Below are positions 12,510 to 25,300 of a stretch of 64,000 nt of DNA, one piece after another. The number at the start of each line of letters is the position of its first letter. Position 1 is the first letter of the stretch. The notes below the pieces were generated by a model. That model did no database searches and was not told the origin of the DNA. It saw nothing but the letters and a program-made list of their open reading frames with translations. The stretch spans positions 22,214,650 to 22,278,649 of the forward strand of contig NC_134026.1 in the NCBI RefSeq assembly GCF_964204645.1, given 5' to 3'. Position numbers and translations under genes: made by a program. Source of the DNA: Tubulanus polymorphus (lineage: Eukaryota; Nemertea; Palaeonemertea; Tubulaniformes; Tubulanidae).

Positions 12510-12787
12510 ACTGACTGCGAATGCAGGTGGCGCAGAATTGGACAGGCGACCAGTTTATTTTACATCGATGAAAAAGCATAGACTGGTTACCGGTCTCTAT
12601 CTTCGGGACAGGCAACCAGTCTATGAAAGCAGCGTTATTATTTTAGTTCGCAAAAATTCCTCTAGGGTACCGTACGGTGCTGCCACCAAGTTACGTTTTC
12701 TTCGCATGCCAGAGAGAAAATCCCTCGATTGCCGCAGTTAGGCTCACCGACATTTTTTGTGGGGCCGCAGTAATATACTAATAAATG

Positions 12788-15700
12788 ATTCGTTTATCTT
12801 TATGTCAAAATAAAACATCAAATTTTATCCTCAAACTTTATTCACTGCATCCGTAGAAGTATCCTTTGCCAATTCTTAAAAAACGAGTTTTGAGACAAAG
12901 ACATGGAACGGAAGACAACTACTTGTAATTTCATTATCACTCCAAGTTTATTCACCTGTTGTGTTCATGGTAAAGTTCTAACCACCTTATGGTCCATTAA
13001 TATGTACTACAGTAACAAGATTATTACTACTGGCTGACAATTTCAAATTTCGTATTCAAATTAGGCGATGATGATAATATGGGCTCGTAGATGTACATGG
13101 CTTCAGTAGCAAGAAGCTTTTTCATCACATAGCGCTACAAGCCCATCCTATCAACCATCAACCTAAACGTTATGGTTATTAACTTCTTCACGCTTATTTC
13201 ACGTGTTATCATCTATTTATATCAATAATATCATTTTTATGTTATCATTTATTTATATTGTTTTATCTACAGGTACAATGTATTTAGTTTGTTATACATA
13301 GGTCTACGTTTTTGTATCTATCTATTTTTGTCAACAAAATGATGGGAAACCACAGTGAAGATTAATGCATCTAACATTCATACAACTACAAAGTTTTTCA
13401 TTTTCGGCGTGGGACATAAATGCTTATATATTCACATACGTAATAACCATATCATGCCGATTTTCTATCCTTATGTACAAGGTTCAAAGCACAAAACACG
13501 TTCATGCGATTTGATGCGGATTGCACATGCATATTATTATGAAAAACTCGGGGTATAACATTTCACAAATGCCTAACAAGCATCTTACTCTCCCGTTTCA
13601 CAAGGATAATGGTGCAAAGAAATCTTGTTCCAAACAACTGCAGAATATAGCTAGAGGTCATTGTTTAAGCCATTGGTCAAACTTTAATTGGTCATATTGG
13701 TTTAATTAAGTGCTTAATTGGTATCTAATTAGGCTTTTACATGGACCCAGCAGCTAGGAATTCAGCATATGTAAGTTACAACATCTTTTGCCTCTTTACT
13801 CTATGAAAGTGTAGCTAATTTGGGGCATAACCTATTACATCTTTTTTGTCAATTTTCTCTAAATATATTCAAGGGGCACACAAGTCTGTCTACTAGACTG
13901 TCTGTGCGTGAATTGCTTTTGGAGGAATGAACTCTGAACAAGAAAATGAGTAGTAAAGTAACAACAGTAAATTTAAATCTCATAATTGTGAAAGCCAAAA
14001 CTTTTTTGAAAACAACGAATAAATAATTATAACTTCCTTCAGTCTTTCATTTCATCATACATGAGGACACAACAAGGATCCATCATCGTACAGGGTAGCC
14101 TGACATATATATTCACAGCCACCATTCATATATTTCTTCACATCACAAATGAATTTACATGTACAGATATACAATATGTACATGTCTATACATTAAACAT
14201 GTACACATCTGAGACCACAAATCAGATTAAGCTAGACGAGTAGGGGGATGTTACCTCTGTATGGATAGAGGGGGTTTAGCAGTCTTGGGTTAAGGCTGTA
14301 GCCCAAGTCAACCTATACTCGAGTTAGCGGAACTATAATTAAGGTAATATTTACTGACAGAATGTGTTGTTTCTCAGTTTCAAATCCACACATGGAATTT
14401 CGGAATGTTTTACAGTTTGCAAATCGAGTGCTTCTCTCATCAAAACGTGGCGGAATGATGATGAGTTGTCAGGAACACACGAGATATATTGGGCCCAATA
14501 TTTTTCACATGACACTTTTTACATATACACTACTACCTCTACTCAACAAAGACTGGCTCATGAACATACATATAGCGTTATATGTACTTCTGTCCGTACA
14601 CATAAACACTACATATATATGTGTTCATCTTAATCAATATATTATGTATGTGTTTTTTAACAATCATCACAGTTTATGATATAATATAATAATGTATTTA
14701 TTAATTTTGCCTACACGCATATTATTCACTGGCTAGAATCCTTTCGTATTTTGATAACATATCAGTAATAATAATAATAATAATGATAATAGAAAAAATA
14801 ATATTAATAACTGATATACCAGTAATATTTAATCAATTGTTACTGAATGACGATATATTATGACTTATAATGGAGGCATAATACATGTACGGAAAATAAT
14901 ACATTCTCCAACTCATTTTATTAAACGTAAACAAGTTTAATTAACATAAATACTTAGAGTAAACCGAGTAAGGTTTATCATATCGTACCATACATCGACA
15001 ATACTAGCTCTGAAAATTATTATCCTCTGAATTTGTCCGAGAAAAGATGCAACATTCTATATAAATAGATATTGTATATATATAAACAAAATGAAAATAA
15101 ATTTGATTTCTCATAATTTTCTTTTGAAACAACGTATACATAGAGCACACCACAATGGCTTTCTCTAAGAACAATCTATTCATAAATGTATAATTGCAAC
15201 TGACTAGCTACAGATCATGTGCATCGCCATTGTTTAATTCGAACTAAATGGTTCGAGTGACTTTGCACCTATCTGCTTTCTTATATGGCATTATCAATAT
15301 AGAATATTCCATCAATTTCAACTAGGACTCTTTTGTTCATAGATTTTCTACATCAGTCTATTTGTGTAAATAGATGTGAAGTTTATTTTGAAATGGCAAA
15401 TACGAAAGTGTATGAACAAAATATCGCTTAGATAAAACCCGCTTAAGATATATGCCGTTGACCTATAGCTTGTTCCTAGGTCCATCAATAACTAGATATG
15501 ATGAAAACCCTGATTTTCTTAGTGAATTATCTCATTCCACATGAATATGTTAGCCAATTTTGCGACCACAGTCAGCTCATAAACCAATATCTCGCAACTA
15601 TTTCAATTTCATCCTGTTTGAGAATTTACTGTTATTACTCTTAAGGCCAGCGAAAGGTGATCATACTTTGTATACAATATAAACTAAGATGATATTTCTA

Positions 15701-16370
15701 CAGACTCTGTGCGCCAAACGGATACATAACATTATTACTGTTTTATTTTACTTCATCTTATCAAATAGTGCCGTTGCTATCATCATGAGCACAGCAAAAT
15801 AATAAATAAATTAATCAATCCCAGCAATCAACGTTAATATTTTTACCATATATGAATTATTTAATGGAAGTTTGCTTTACATTTTTGTGTGTATTTTCTT
15901 AATTAGTTCACTAACTATATATAATACCCCCACATGTCCTGATGTCTGAGACGAACTTCTATGTGAACTGAATGATGCCTGTGTTAAGATGAGTAACCAA
16001 GTCCGCCAGTTTCGCGCTTTTTGGCATTTTTTCCCCATATATATTCGAGGAGGCGTCTCTATACCTCCCGAAGATACCAGATATACACAGCTGCTTTTTG
16101 AAATGAGAAGAATGAAATCGGTCGCCGCGTTTCTAGTTGTCATGTTTTTCCTTTGCGTTTGTTGTTGTTTTTTCGTCAATCTACCAGACATGGCGACTAC
16201 TTATAACGAGAACGAACCGATATTGTACGGATAGTTATAATAAGGATTAAGATCACCAGATGAAGATCTGCCCATCAGTATTTGTCATTGGTCGTCGCTG
16301 GCAGAGGGCTAAACGAGTTCGAACATACGTTTATATATTTTATACAACAGAGTGGCGCGTTGCGGGCTTA
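12788..16370. other. Intergenic DNA and probable RAB3 3' UTR
   Basis: AT-rich DNA between the + strand block and the RAB3 stop codon. The part nearest 16370 should be the 3' UTR of RAB3 (minus strand). TTTATT at 14697-14702 is one candidate reverse-strand AATAAA. It contains an AAT trinucleotide run near 14767-14783. The two-frame reading at 15877-16234 shows a hydrophobic Cys-rich stretch but has no family resemblance or splice support. No other gene seen. Confidence 0.4.
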
Positions 16371-19300
16371 CTAACACTGACAGCCGCTGTTCTGTTGATT
16401 CGGGTTCTCCGTCAGACGCGTGCCCTTCGATTGATTGCTGACGATCGTCGGATCAGAGTCGAGGCTTTCGCTCATTTTGTCGCATATGATATCCACCAGT
16501 CGTTCGAATACGGCTTTAACGTTTATGTTCTCTTTCGCCGATGTCTCGAAAAACTCTAAACCTGAAAATCGGGACAATGATAGAAAAACACGGATTAGAA
16601 AATGCCTTAACAAATATCGACCAATATTCACATCTTCTGAACAATGTCACATTAATGCAGCCAAAAAGGCAGTTAAAATTGGCTACTACACTTCTCTCTA
16701 TGTACATAGTAGCCACGATCGCACAAGCGTTTTTGGCCTGTTCCAAGTTTGGCCAGGAACTACTGTTCACACAGATGCCCACTGGACTTGGTTTGTTTGG
16801 CCCGGCCAAAAACATCGGACCAGGCCCGAGCCAAATTCTAGCATGGGTCAAATTATTGCTACAGGTTTCGGAAGTGACTCATTTCGCTTTGTTTAGGTGG
16901 CTTACATGTGAACGTACTCTCTTATGAGGCATGGGCCAAATCGCCTCCGTGTGATCGCGGCTGATGTTTAAGATTGTGTAAATGGAGAGAAAAGGGTTAA
17001 AGATAAGCAAAATTTGGCATAAACACAGATATAGACATCATCAGTAGGAAGTCAAATTCAGGACATGCATATCGTTGAAGCTAATTGCCCTATTCAGAAC
17101 GAGTTAATCATCTATCTATTACAGTAATATGTATATACATGGATACAATATTAGCATGCTCATTTTGACATCTGATAATTTGATTATTTACAACTATGAG
17201 CAACATGCCATAAATCTACTACGACTGATGTCTATAAGCGCTTCCTTCAGAAATCTGATGTCAACCTGACTACGACCTACACAAATAACCCGAGATAATT
17301 TCCGCCAAATCTTTTAAATGTCGACGTTAAAGTAGACACAGCAGGTGATGCCGCAAACCAACCCAGAGCAGTTACGCATCAAACAAACTCTTTTCGCGAC
17401 AATTAAACCGGAAATAACAGAAAGTTCACTTCACAAGTTGAAAATTAATTAAATTTCCCAGACGCAGTTGAATCGACCTTGCAATTATTTCCACTCCGAG
17501 CAGTAGCTCTCAATACACGCAGAACACCTATTTGATGACGCAGCCTGCAGTGGCAATATTAAAGACTCTTTGATGTTTTCGGATTGTCGTTATTATTTCA
17601 GTTTCGTATACATGACCGCCTCGGGTAGCCTTACATACTCACGTTGTTAATACTTATCGATTGATTAGTCTCCGCACCTTAGAGTCAATTTTACCAGGGC
17701 GGATTCAAAAAATGAATTCTCAGCGTATTGACTTCTACTCGAAATGCCTGAATTCCATAACTTCACAAGGGGAAAACACAATGTATATACAGCAAAACAT
17801 TTCTGGGTGTTGAAATAATTGAAATCTGCCAATTCAAAGAAATCAATTCATTTCAAGTACTGTTCTCCCTATATAACAGCCAGCCGGTGCTACATACAAA
17901 TTGATTCGAATCCATGAGTCGAAATATTATAACGCGCTATTTACTTTATCAGAACCTTAATATTGATTCTCTGGGTGACAGTGCAATGACGGATAATGTA
18001 CCCCGTACTCTGTATGTGCACGCTGATAATGAAATAAATATTCAAATTCAAACAACTGTAACAGAAGATCGCAAGTTTTCTTCTATCAGATCTTCTCCAT
18101 CAGTACTGATCGTACTAGAAATGACTTTCCTATTCTAAAATCCGAATTCAGGTGAAGTGTACTGCATCGATCAATCAATTATGAATTCAAGTTCAATTAC
18201 GATATTCAATTTACTGCAGATGTTGAACAAATTATTGTCGAGTACGTTTAATTTGTGCTTAGAAATGAGGTAAGTTTAAAGATTGGGGACTTCGTCTGGT
18301 GGATGTAATTATTTTCTCATTTTGATTCGCGAATCAATACGCGGTTAACATTCATCGGTAATGGAATCAGTTCGTAATTTGTTCACAACTATCTCCGATT
18401 AATCGAAGAATAGACTAGGAAACAGCGAACCTGTTAACGCACCCTGTATGTCCATTAACAAATAAAACACGCAACCACTAATCGTTGACGCTTTCGTCGA
18501 AATGTCAAATGATTGTTTGCGTTATTCATCTTCTGTAGCGGATACAAGTTACAATGGTTGTCTTTTTATGTAGCATTTCAAATGGCATAATTATTACCAG
18601 GTACTCAATTCATTACTGAAACATACCTATAACCACCATCTAAAACAACCAGATGCAATGGATAAACAAACAAAAACCAATGAGATATCATAATTAAACT
18701 AAAATGGGCTCAGTTCGACTGTTGTGAGTTAGATTTGACGGAGTTGAATTTAGGCTAAAAAGTCTATTGTTTCCCCTTTCTTCTGAGCTTAGAAGTTGAC
18801 CCGGCCAACCGCCAATCTACCCTGTACATAAGTTTTTTACCATAACTATAGCTACAGAAATGAACTGATAACAAATGTCGCAAAGGTGTTACAAAAAGTG
18901 ACCAGGCCAGCTAGGAGAAACAAGGTATCTTTTTTAGCCTTAGCTACAAATCGCAAATTCTAACAACGAAACCACCAGTATAATTATTAGAACCGGTTCT
19001 ACTATTTTCATTGTAAAACCTCAGTTCAATAATCTTGAGAGTTCACCTGATAAACATGAGAATAGATATATACACATCATGACACAGTTCCATAATCATG
19101 AGTTAAAATTTCAGTTACAAAAAATTCAGATCGTCAACTCGACTTTGAACCGAGAAATATTGAACCGGTCTAAGCAAACATTCATAGACCCCGATATTGA
19201 CTTATCTCGAAAATTATGTGAAACCTCCGTGTAAGACATAACTGGTTTCACGGGTGACTACACAACACAATGCTGAATCGAAATCAACTTCAAACTGCGA

Positions 19301-22300
19301 CCCATCCATGCGCACGACGAACGATAGTGAATTAATTTCTAAATGTTCTGTTCCGTTGTTCGCATCGATGAAATTCGCACCAGTCAGAGAGATAAGAGAG
19401 ATTATACATGAAGATTTCAACGTAGGGAATTGTGTGTTGGTTCGTGACATGTCTGCGATCTTCATGCTAAAGTAAATTCAGACTCACGATGAATTACGGC
19501 GACGAGATCTGTGCACCTATGTTTGAAGTTGGTTTACATCATTGACATTGTGCATGTGTGTCCCCTTAAATGGTATTGAAAAATGCTCTATGTGCATTTT
19601 GTTTGTGGGTTAACTGTGCTTAAAATCAGTATGTGCAAAGTATGGACTTCCACAGATAAGATGGCTGTCTCGATGAATTCCATGGTGACATCACCAAATT
19701 ATGTAGTCATTCATTAACTCAGCTAATCGGCAATTAATCGTAATTAGTGATGCCATATGGGGATTTTGAGGAGGCAGCTTTCTTTTCTCTGGAAGGGTTA
19801 TGTCGATGGCAAATCAAAACCTTCCCAAATATGATTTAGAATTGATTTACCACCATGATGTGTCAATAACCTATCCGAATGGCCTCATGACAAGTTGCAG
19901 AATATCTACCGGTAACCATATTCATGGCCAGGGTTGTGATGAGAATTTAGTGGCAAAATGTTTAAAATCCTTTTTGATCATGGGCCCAAATGCCTTTTTG
20001 TCATTCATGCCCCAACATACCAAATCAAAAACAACATGCAAATTCATCCACTGAAAATTACACCTACGATTCATCTACAATTCAAGCAACTGACCAAGTG
20101 ACGAGTTACCATCAAACACTGCATCTACTTAAGGAAAAGGTCACTTCTACCAAGGACTCTAAATCATGCGAGATATAGAGCCCATGTTTCTACTGAACAC
20201 ATATCGTTACCTAGTTGATCTGCGAGCTGTTTTCCACGTTCTGTCGAGACTACGCGTTCGTCTTCAAGGTCGCATTTGTTTCCCACTAGCACGACCTGCG
20301 CGTTGTCCCATGAATATGTCTTGATTTGGGTACACCTGCAATTTACCACACATAAAAGATATGATACTTCAGGGCTTGCATATTCACCATAACCGGCCAG
20401 CGAGCTGTTGGGTACAACAGCCATGTCTCTGTGGTCATTTTTGTTATTTTATTGACCAGTAATACCTGTGCATCACTTGTGCACCTACAAAAAAGCATGA
20501 AGTGGTGTGGTTGCATGATGTCTCCCATCACCATTTTTGAGAGCTGAAGAGTAAGGTGAATGAGGAAAGTATCAGCCACCGAGCAACTAGCGTATGAGAA
20601 TTGAGGAGTACATAAGCCACGTTCACACTATGTCATTTAGAACATTCCAAACTTGAAACGGTCAAATTTTGATCAGACCAAGCATTCATACTACCTAAGT
20701 CTGTTCTAAATTGGCCCATTCCATGTAAAAACAGACTTTAGACTGAGCCAAGTCCAAATTAGGTTAGAACAGACCTTGCCTCTATGTATGAATGAAAAAT
20801 TCGCTTTGATAGCCCTTCCAGACCAAATTAGAACAGTGACAGTGTGAATGCGCCTATAGTGCAGTCTGTTCTTAGTGAGATTTCTCTTTTCAGAAGTAAG
20901 ATAAAATTGAATTGGGAGATCACCAAAATGCATGAGACTACATCGCAGGATTTCTCTTGTTATTGAATCCTAAAGTGCATTTGTTTTCTGGAAAAGAGAA
21001 GTTGACAACACGTCTCTTTTTACTAGCATTGCTAAAATATTTAATGATCAGATTTTTTATAAAATATCACAAGGGGATAGGGTGTCCATAAATGCGAGCT
21101 TAGAAGGGTGGGGGTAGTGCAAAGAGAAATGACTGAAACAGAAACACTGTTTGATGTCCATCTAAAAATCTTTCTAGGAAAAAAATAAGCAACATAAGGA
21201 GATACAATCGTAACGGTAAGATAATCCGGCTTTTTCCCGTCGCTGAAAAGAAACGTGCTATAAGATCGTAGATGAAAAGGCTTTTAAAACATCCAGTTAC
21301 CCATGACATGTATTAACAAACACCAAGGGTGTAGGTATGGTCTGCACACACACATAATATACATATGAATATAGGGAGGATGCAGAAGTGCTCGGTATAC
21401 GTGATCTTAGAAACCTATAACTTATTATGGCATTGCTTTGTTTGATTTCAACAATTATGCAAGAGCGTTACGCACAAAATCAATTCACATTAATTCATCA
21501 CAGAATCTATTCATTTTCAATCTGAGTGCAGGATAGGATATGGAAGCTGAACGGAGGAACGAAAGAGGAAGTTTCTCCTACGTTAGTTTTGTTTGTAATA
21601 TCGATATTTTGCGCGTTCGTAATGCGCAGCAACAAATGCCAACAGCACGAATGGGCGCTAAAGTAAACATACTTTCTATTCTGTTTATCAATGTTCACAG
21701 GTTTGTTCAGAAAGCATCGAAATGGTGTATGACGAAAATAATGGTGTCTGATTAGCTATTTATCCAGTCAATAAGTTTGTGAAAATTTGACATCTGTAAG
21801 CAAAATATTCTGTGATGATAATAACCATAATATCTGTATTTGAAGTATGTGAATTTGCGACGAATTCCCTTGTAGCACAATCATCGTTGCAAAGCAGCTA
21901 CCGTCACAATCCAGCCCCCGCAATGGTGAATCGGCTGAAACGCATGAAGACAGAACACAATTAACTCACGCCAATCCCACTACGGCAATCTCATCAGAAA
22001 GTGTTGCATATCAACATTATTTAGAATGGTTCATTCGAATTTCATTTAAGCCAACAAAGACGTAATGTGCATTCGCTAGTTTTCTCGCGCTCTCTGTCTC
22101 TGGTACGGAGTGGGTAGCGCAATGCGACTGTCGGCTACAAGATAACAACACCTTTGCTTCTGCGCATTTCTTGGAAGTCAACATCAAAATATTTATGAAA
22201 CTTTGATTCAACCGAAATGATTTTTCTAATGTATTTTGACAACACTATCAATGGGGTAAATATCACGGGTGGCATTTAGAGTTAATTGCATTCAGCGTCT

Positions 22301-25300
22301 GCCTTCAAATCGACCATGCTTCTTCTTACCTCGAGTTAAGTTTCATCATGGATCGGCTTGACCTTTATTGCACCTACCTTATTTAACAAACGCAAGATCG
22401 CCCGACTTAAAGCCCGAACCCGAATTCAATTAAAACCTGAGGACCCGTAGATGATCCGTGATACCATCACCAATCCCTGAGGTACTGGCGGCGTACACAT
22501 CAAACATTATCGATTACCAATTACCATTTTGAGATATATATATATTCAAATACGAAATCTATGTATAATCAATGTTAATTTATGCAAATCAAATAATCAC
22601 TTTGACGTGCACTGATTAATCGTAGGGAGAATTGTTTTTGATTTGTGTGATATAGATGTCGTTTATCGTCTGCAAAACGCACCGAAATCAATCGATTATG
22701 GACAGACGTATAATTCACTTAAGAAATGCAGCAGACGAACTTGATATTGAAATATACCCGTCCACGAACGGGTAATCCGTTTAAACCAGATTTTGAAAGT
22801 ATCGTTAATCGATACAAACCGATAGGCCTCGACAAATAATAGGCAAACGTTCATATTACACAGTATCGATAATTTTTGATCCAGCGGCTCCATGTGATTA
22901 GTTAGCAATCCATCACCGAGGTTATTGTCCAACAATGACCCGAATGGTTGGTTATGGAATGTAGAACGTAAAACGACCGTCATTGTTCCGAGGATTTAGT
23001 TGGTTACCTAGATTTTCGGCGAGTTTTTCGCCGACTTCCTTGTTGACCTTGCGGATGTCTTCACGGTCGCATTTATTTCCGACTAAGAGAACCTGTGCAT
23101 CCTCCCAAGCATGGGTTTTTATTTGTGTTACCCTGAGGTTAGGAGAGGAGAGAGAGAGACATTTTATATACAAAGTATATCTGATCGTACAGACACCCTA
23201 GTGGTTTCAGGCATATCAATATGCAACAAGAAACATTAACCCTTTCCTGCCCTGTTGCTAAACTGCTGGCCTCTGATATCAGAACTTAGAAAATGACACC
23301 AAGTATTGTAAATTCTTTCGTTAAAAGTAGTACCGGTATACAGTTCAAAAATCATTTTCTGGATTTGTACAAATTGTGGCCCGGTTCATCACTTAACCTT
23401 CATTTAAAACAAAAGGGCATGAAAGGGTTGAAAAAAATTGAAATACTCATTTGCAAAGGCTCATGAATCATCAAAATTCTTATTTCGAGAGCATAGATTT
23501 ATAGATTTTAAAATGGCAGTCACAGATCTCTGTCAAAGCGATGAGATTAAGGCGGTTGCCGTATAGCGACTTAATCACATCGCTAAATGAATCGATCTCG
23601 ACTCGAGAGACTTCCCGTTCATGATAATTTAATGCTAAGTTAACATCTCTCGCTAACAAGATTTGTTTTCTTTTGCTCGATAATAAGCTGCAAAAATCCA
23701 ATTTTGCATTGAATTTATGAACTGGAAGAAAAGCCAGAAAGACATTATTTCTTCAAACGTGGAAGTACCTTACTTTAAATTGTTAAGAGTGGGCTTCATG
23801 CAGATAGAGGAAACACAGCAATCATTCTCTTCATAATGTTTAATCACATTCGAAAATATCAATATTCAACCATAAAGAACTATCTTGGATATTGATGTTA
23901 TGTTGGCTATGTAAGAGCGAGCTCTGCAGTTGAAATTCAAGCTCTGCAGAATACATTTATATTGATCAGTCAGATCTGATGTTAATTCACCAAAATAGCT
24001 AGTATTTGGTTTTTTGAAACATTAACAAGTTTTATGACCGAACCAAAATGTATTATCAATTGTTTAAAATAGGAGTCTAGAATTCAGAAACCGAGATTTG
24101 TAAATCAAACCAATTTGAATCCCTAGTGATGTGGAATATATTCATTAACTGCAGAACTGGTTCTTGAGTATGTTGCAGTATTATATGGTCTAGTATCCCG
24201 TAGAAAAGCACCTACGAGCTCATAGCTATTGGAGCCAACACATGCCCCCCCCCCCCCCCCCGCTTACGCATTGTAACAATGCTGTTAATTTAGCTGCACA
24301 ATGATTACCAGTAATTTCTCCGTCATGGCAAACGATGCGAAGAAACGATGCAGCCATTCATCACCAGACTCCATCGCCGACGCCGCCGCATCCATGACAA
24401 CGGGCCGCGATTTATTGGCTCTAAGTCACGATATAACATCCATTATGTTCATAAGCTGATCAACAGATTTTTCAATAACGAATGCAGTTATACACGCGCC
24501 CGGATTCAGATTTATTACACGTTACAACCACACAGGGTAGGCTGCGAGTAACTTAAGAGATGCTTTCCGTGCGTTACTAAGGACGTTTTATGCCGGGGCA
24601 TTGGGTGTTGAGAACGTTATCATTAAAAGTTAAAGAGGGCAGCGCTATTGCAATATCATCATCTCGAGAGAAGGTCAAGGGTACAATCGGTAGGAAGATG
24701 ATTTCTTAGAAATGAGTAGGAGTTGCTACTATTATTGTTGCTCAACCGGGAACTTCCCGGAGTCAATGATGCACGCGATAAAAAGAATCGATGGTGCTTT
24801 ATAATTTCATTAGCGGATCAATATAAGGACATCAAATGAATTGATCATTTCTATATTTAGTAAATGAACTTTGTCATCATCAAAGTGAAGGTTCGGCCAT
24901 TGAGTCAGCATCAACGACGACGTACTAACAAGTGAGTCGGTCTTATTAATGGCGAAATTGAATTAGCAGATGACAGGATGAACTGAAAACCCTTCAAACT
25001 CATTCGAGCACACGCAACGAGTAGATCTACGTAAAAGTCGGCGAACACCTACCAATCTTGAACGGCGTTGAATGACTCTTCGTTTGTGACATCGTACATT
25101 AATATGAAACCCATAGCACCTCTGTAATACGCAGTTGTGATCGTTCGATATCGTTCTTGACCAGCCGTATCCTGAAAGTGAATAGAAGAAATGAAAGCCA
25201 ATGCCATTATATCATATCACAGGTGTTTTCATTCGTTTCTATACTCTGACATTTAATAAATAGCTTATCGACTAATTTAAATGTATGGATTAGTCTAATC

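Larger units (their letters stand above)
9893..12787. repeat. ~264-bp satellite array, nine full or broken units, partly dimeric
   Basis: The core TTATTATTTTAGTTC recurs at 10001, 10734, 11000, 11263, 11528, 11792, 12056 and 12634, with intervals of 266, 263, 265, 264 and 264 where uninterrupted. Another unit starts near 10150 but is cut at 10265. Each unit has ATATTGATAAATGATGATTT, GAAACCAATC-GTCAC, the core, ACCGTACGGT (a perfect palindrome) and TCGCATGCTCACGTTA. Two unit types, A (AACACGCCGCGCTCCATCCC) and B (GAACAGCGGCACCCCAGCCC), alternate A-B-A-B-A-B-A-A. The array is broken by an insertion at 10265-10628 and a palindromic insertion at 12270-12509. Short plus-strand reading frames inside the units are by-products of the repeat. 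Confidence 0.9.
23133..25052 (-). other. RAB3 intron between exon 3 and alternative exon B
   Basis: Non-coding. It contains the piggyBac-like MITE at 23236-23433 and a C17 homopolymer at 24245-24261. A GA-rich run near 23143-23160 lies on the plus strand just upstream of exon B; on the transcribed strand it is a CT-rich tract, a possible polypyrimidine-binding regulator site. Confidence 0.5.

Noticed and set aside
15877-16234. Overlapping frames on both strands next to the RAB3 stop
   Set aside because: Best explained as RAB3 3' UTR; no homology recognised.
16371-23132. A third alternative RAB3 exon or an alternative last exon
   Set aside because: I looked for another NKCD-type or SAK-type exon on the minus strand and saw none.
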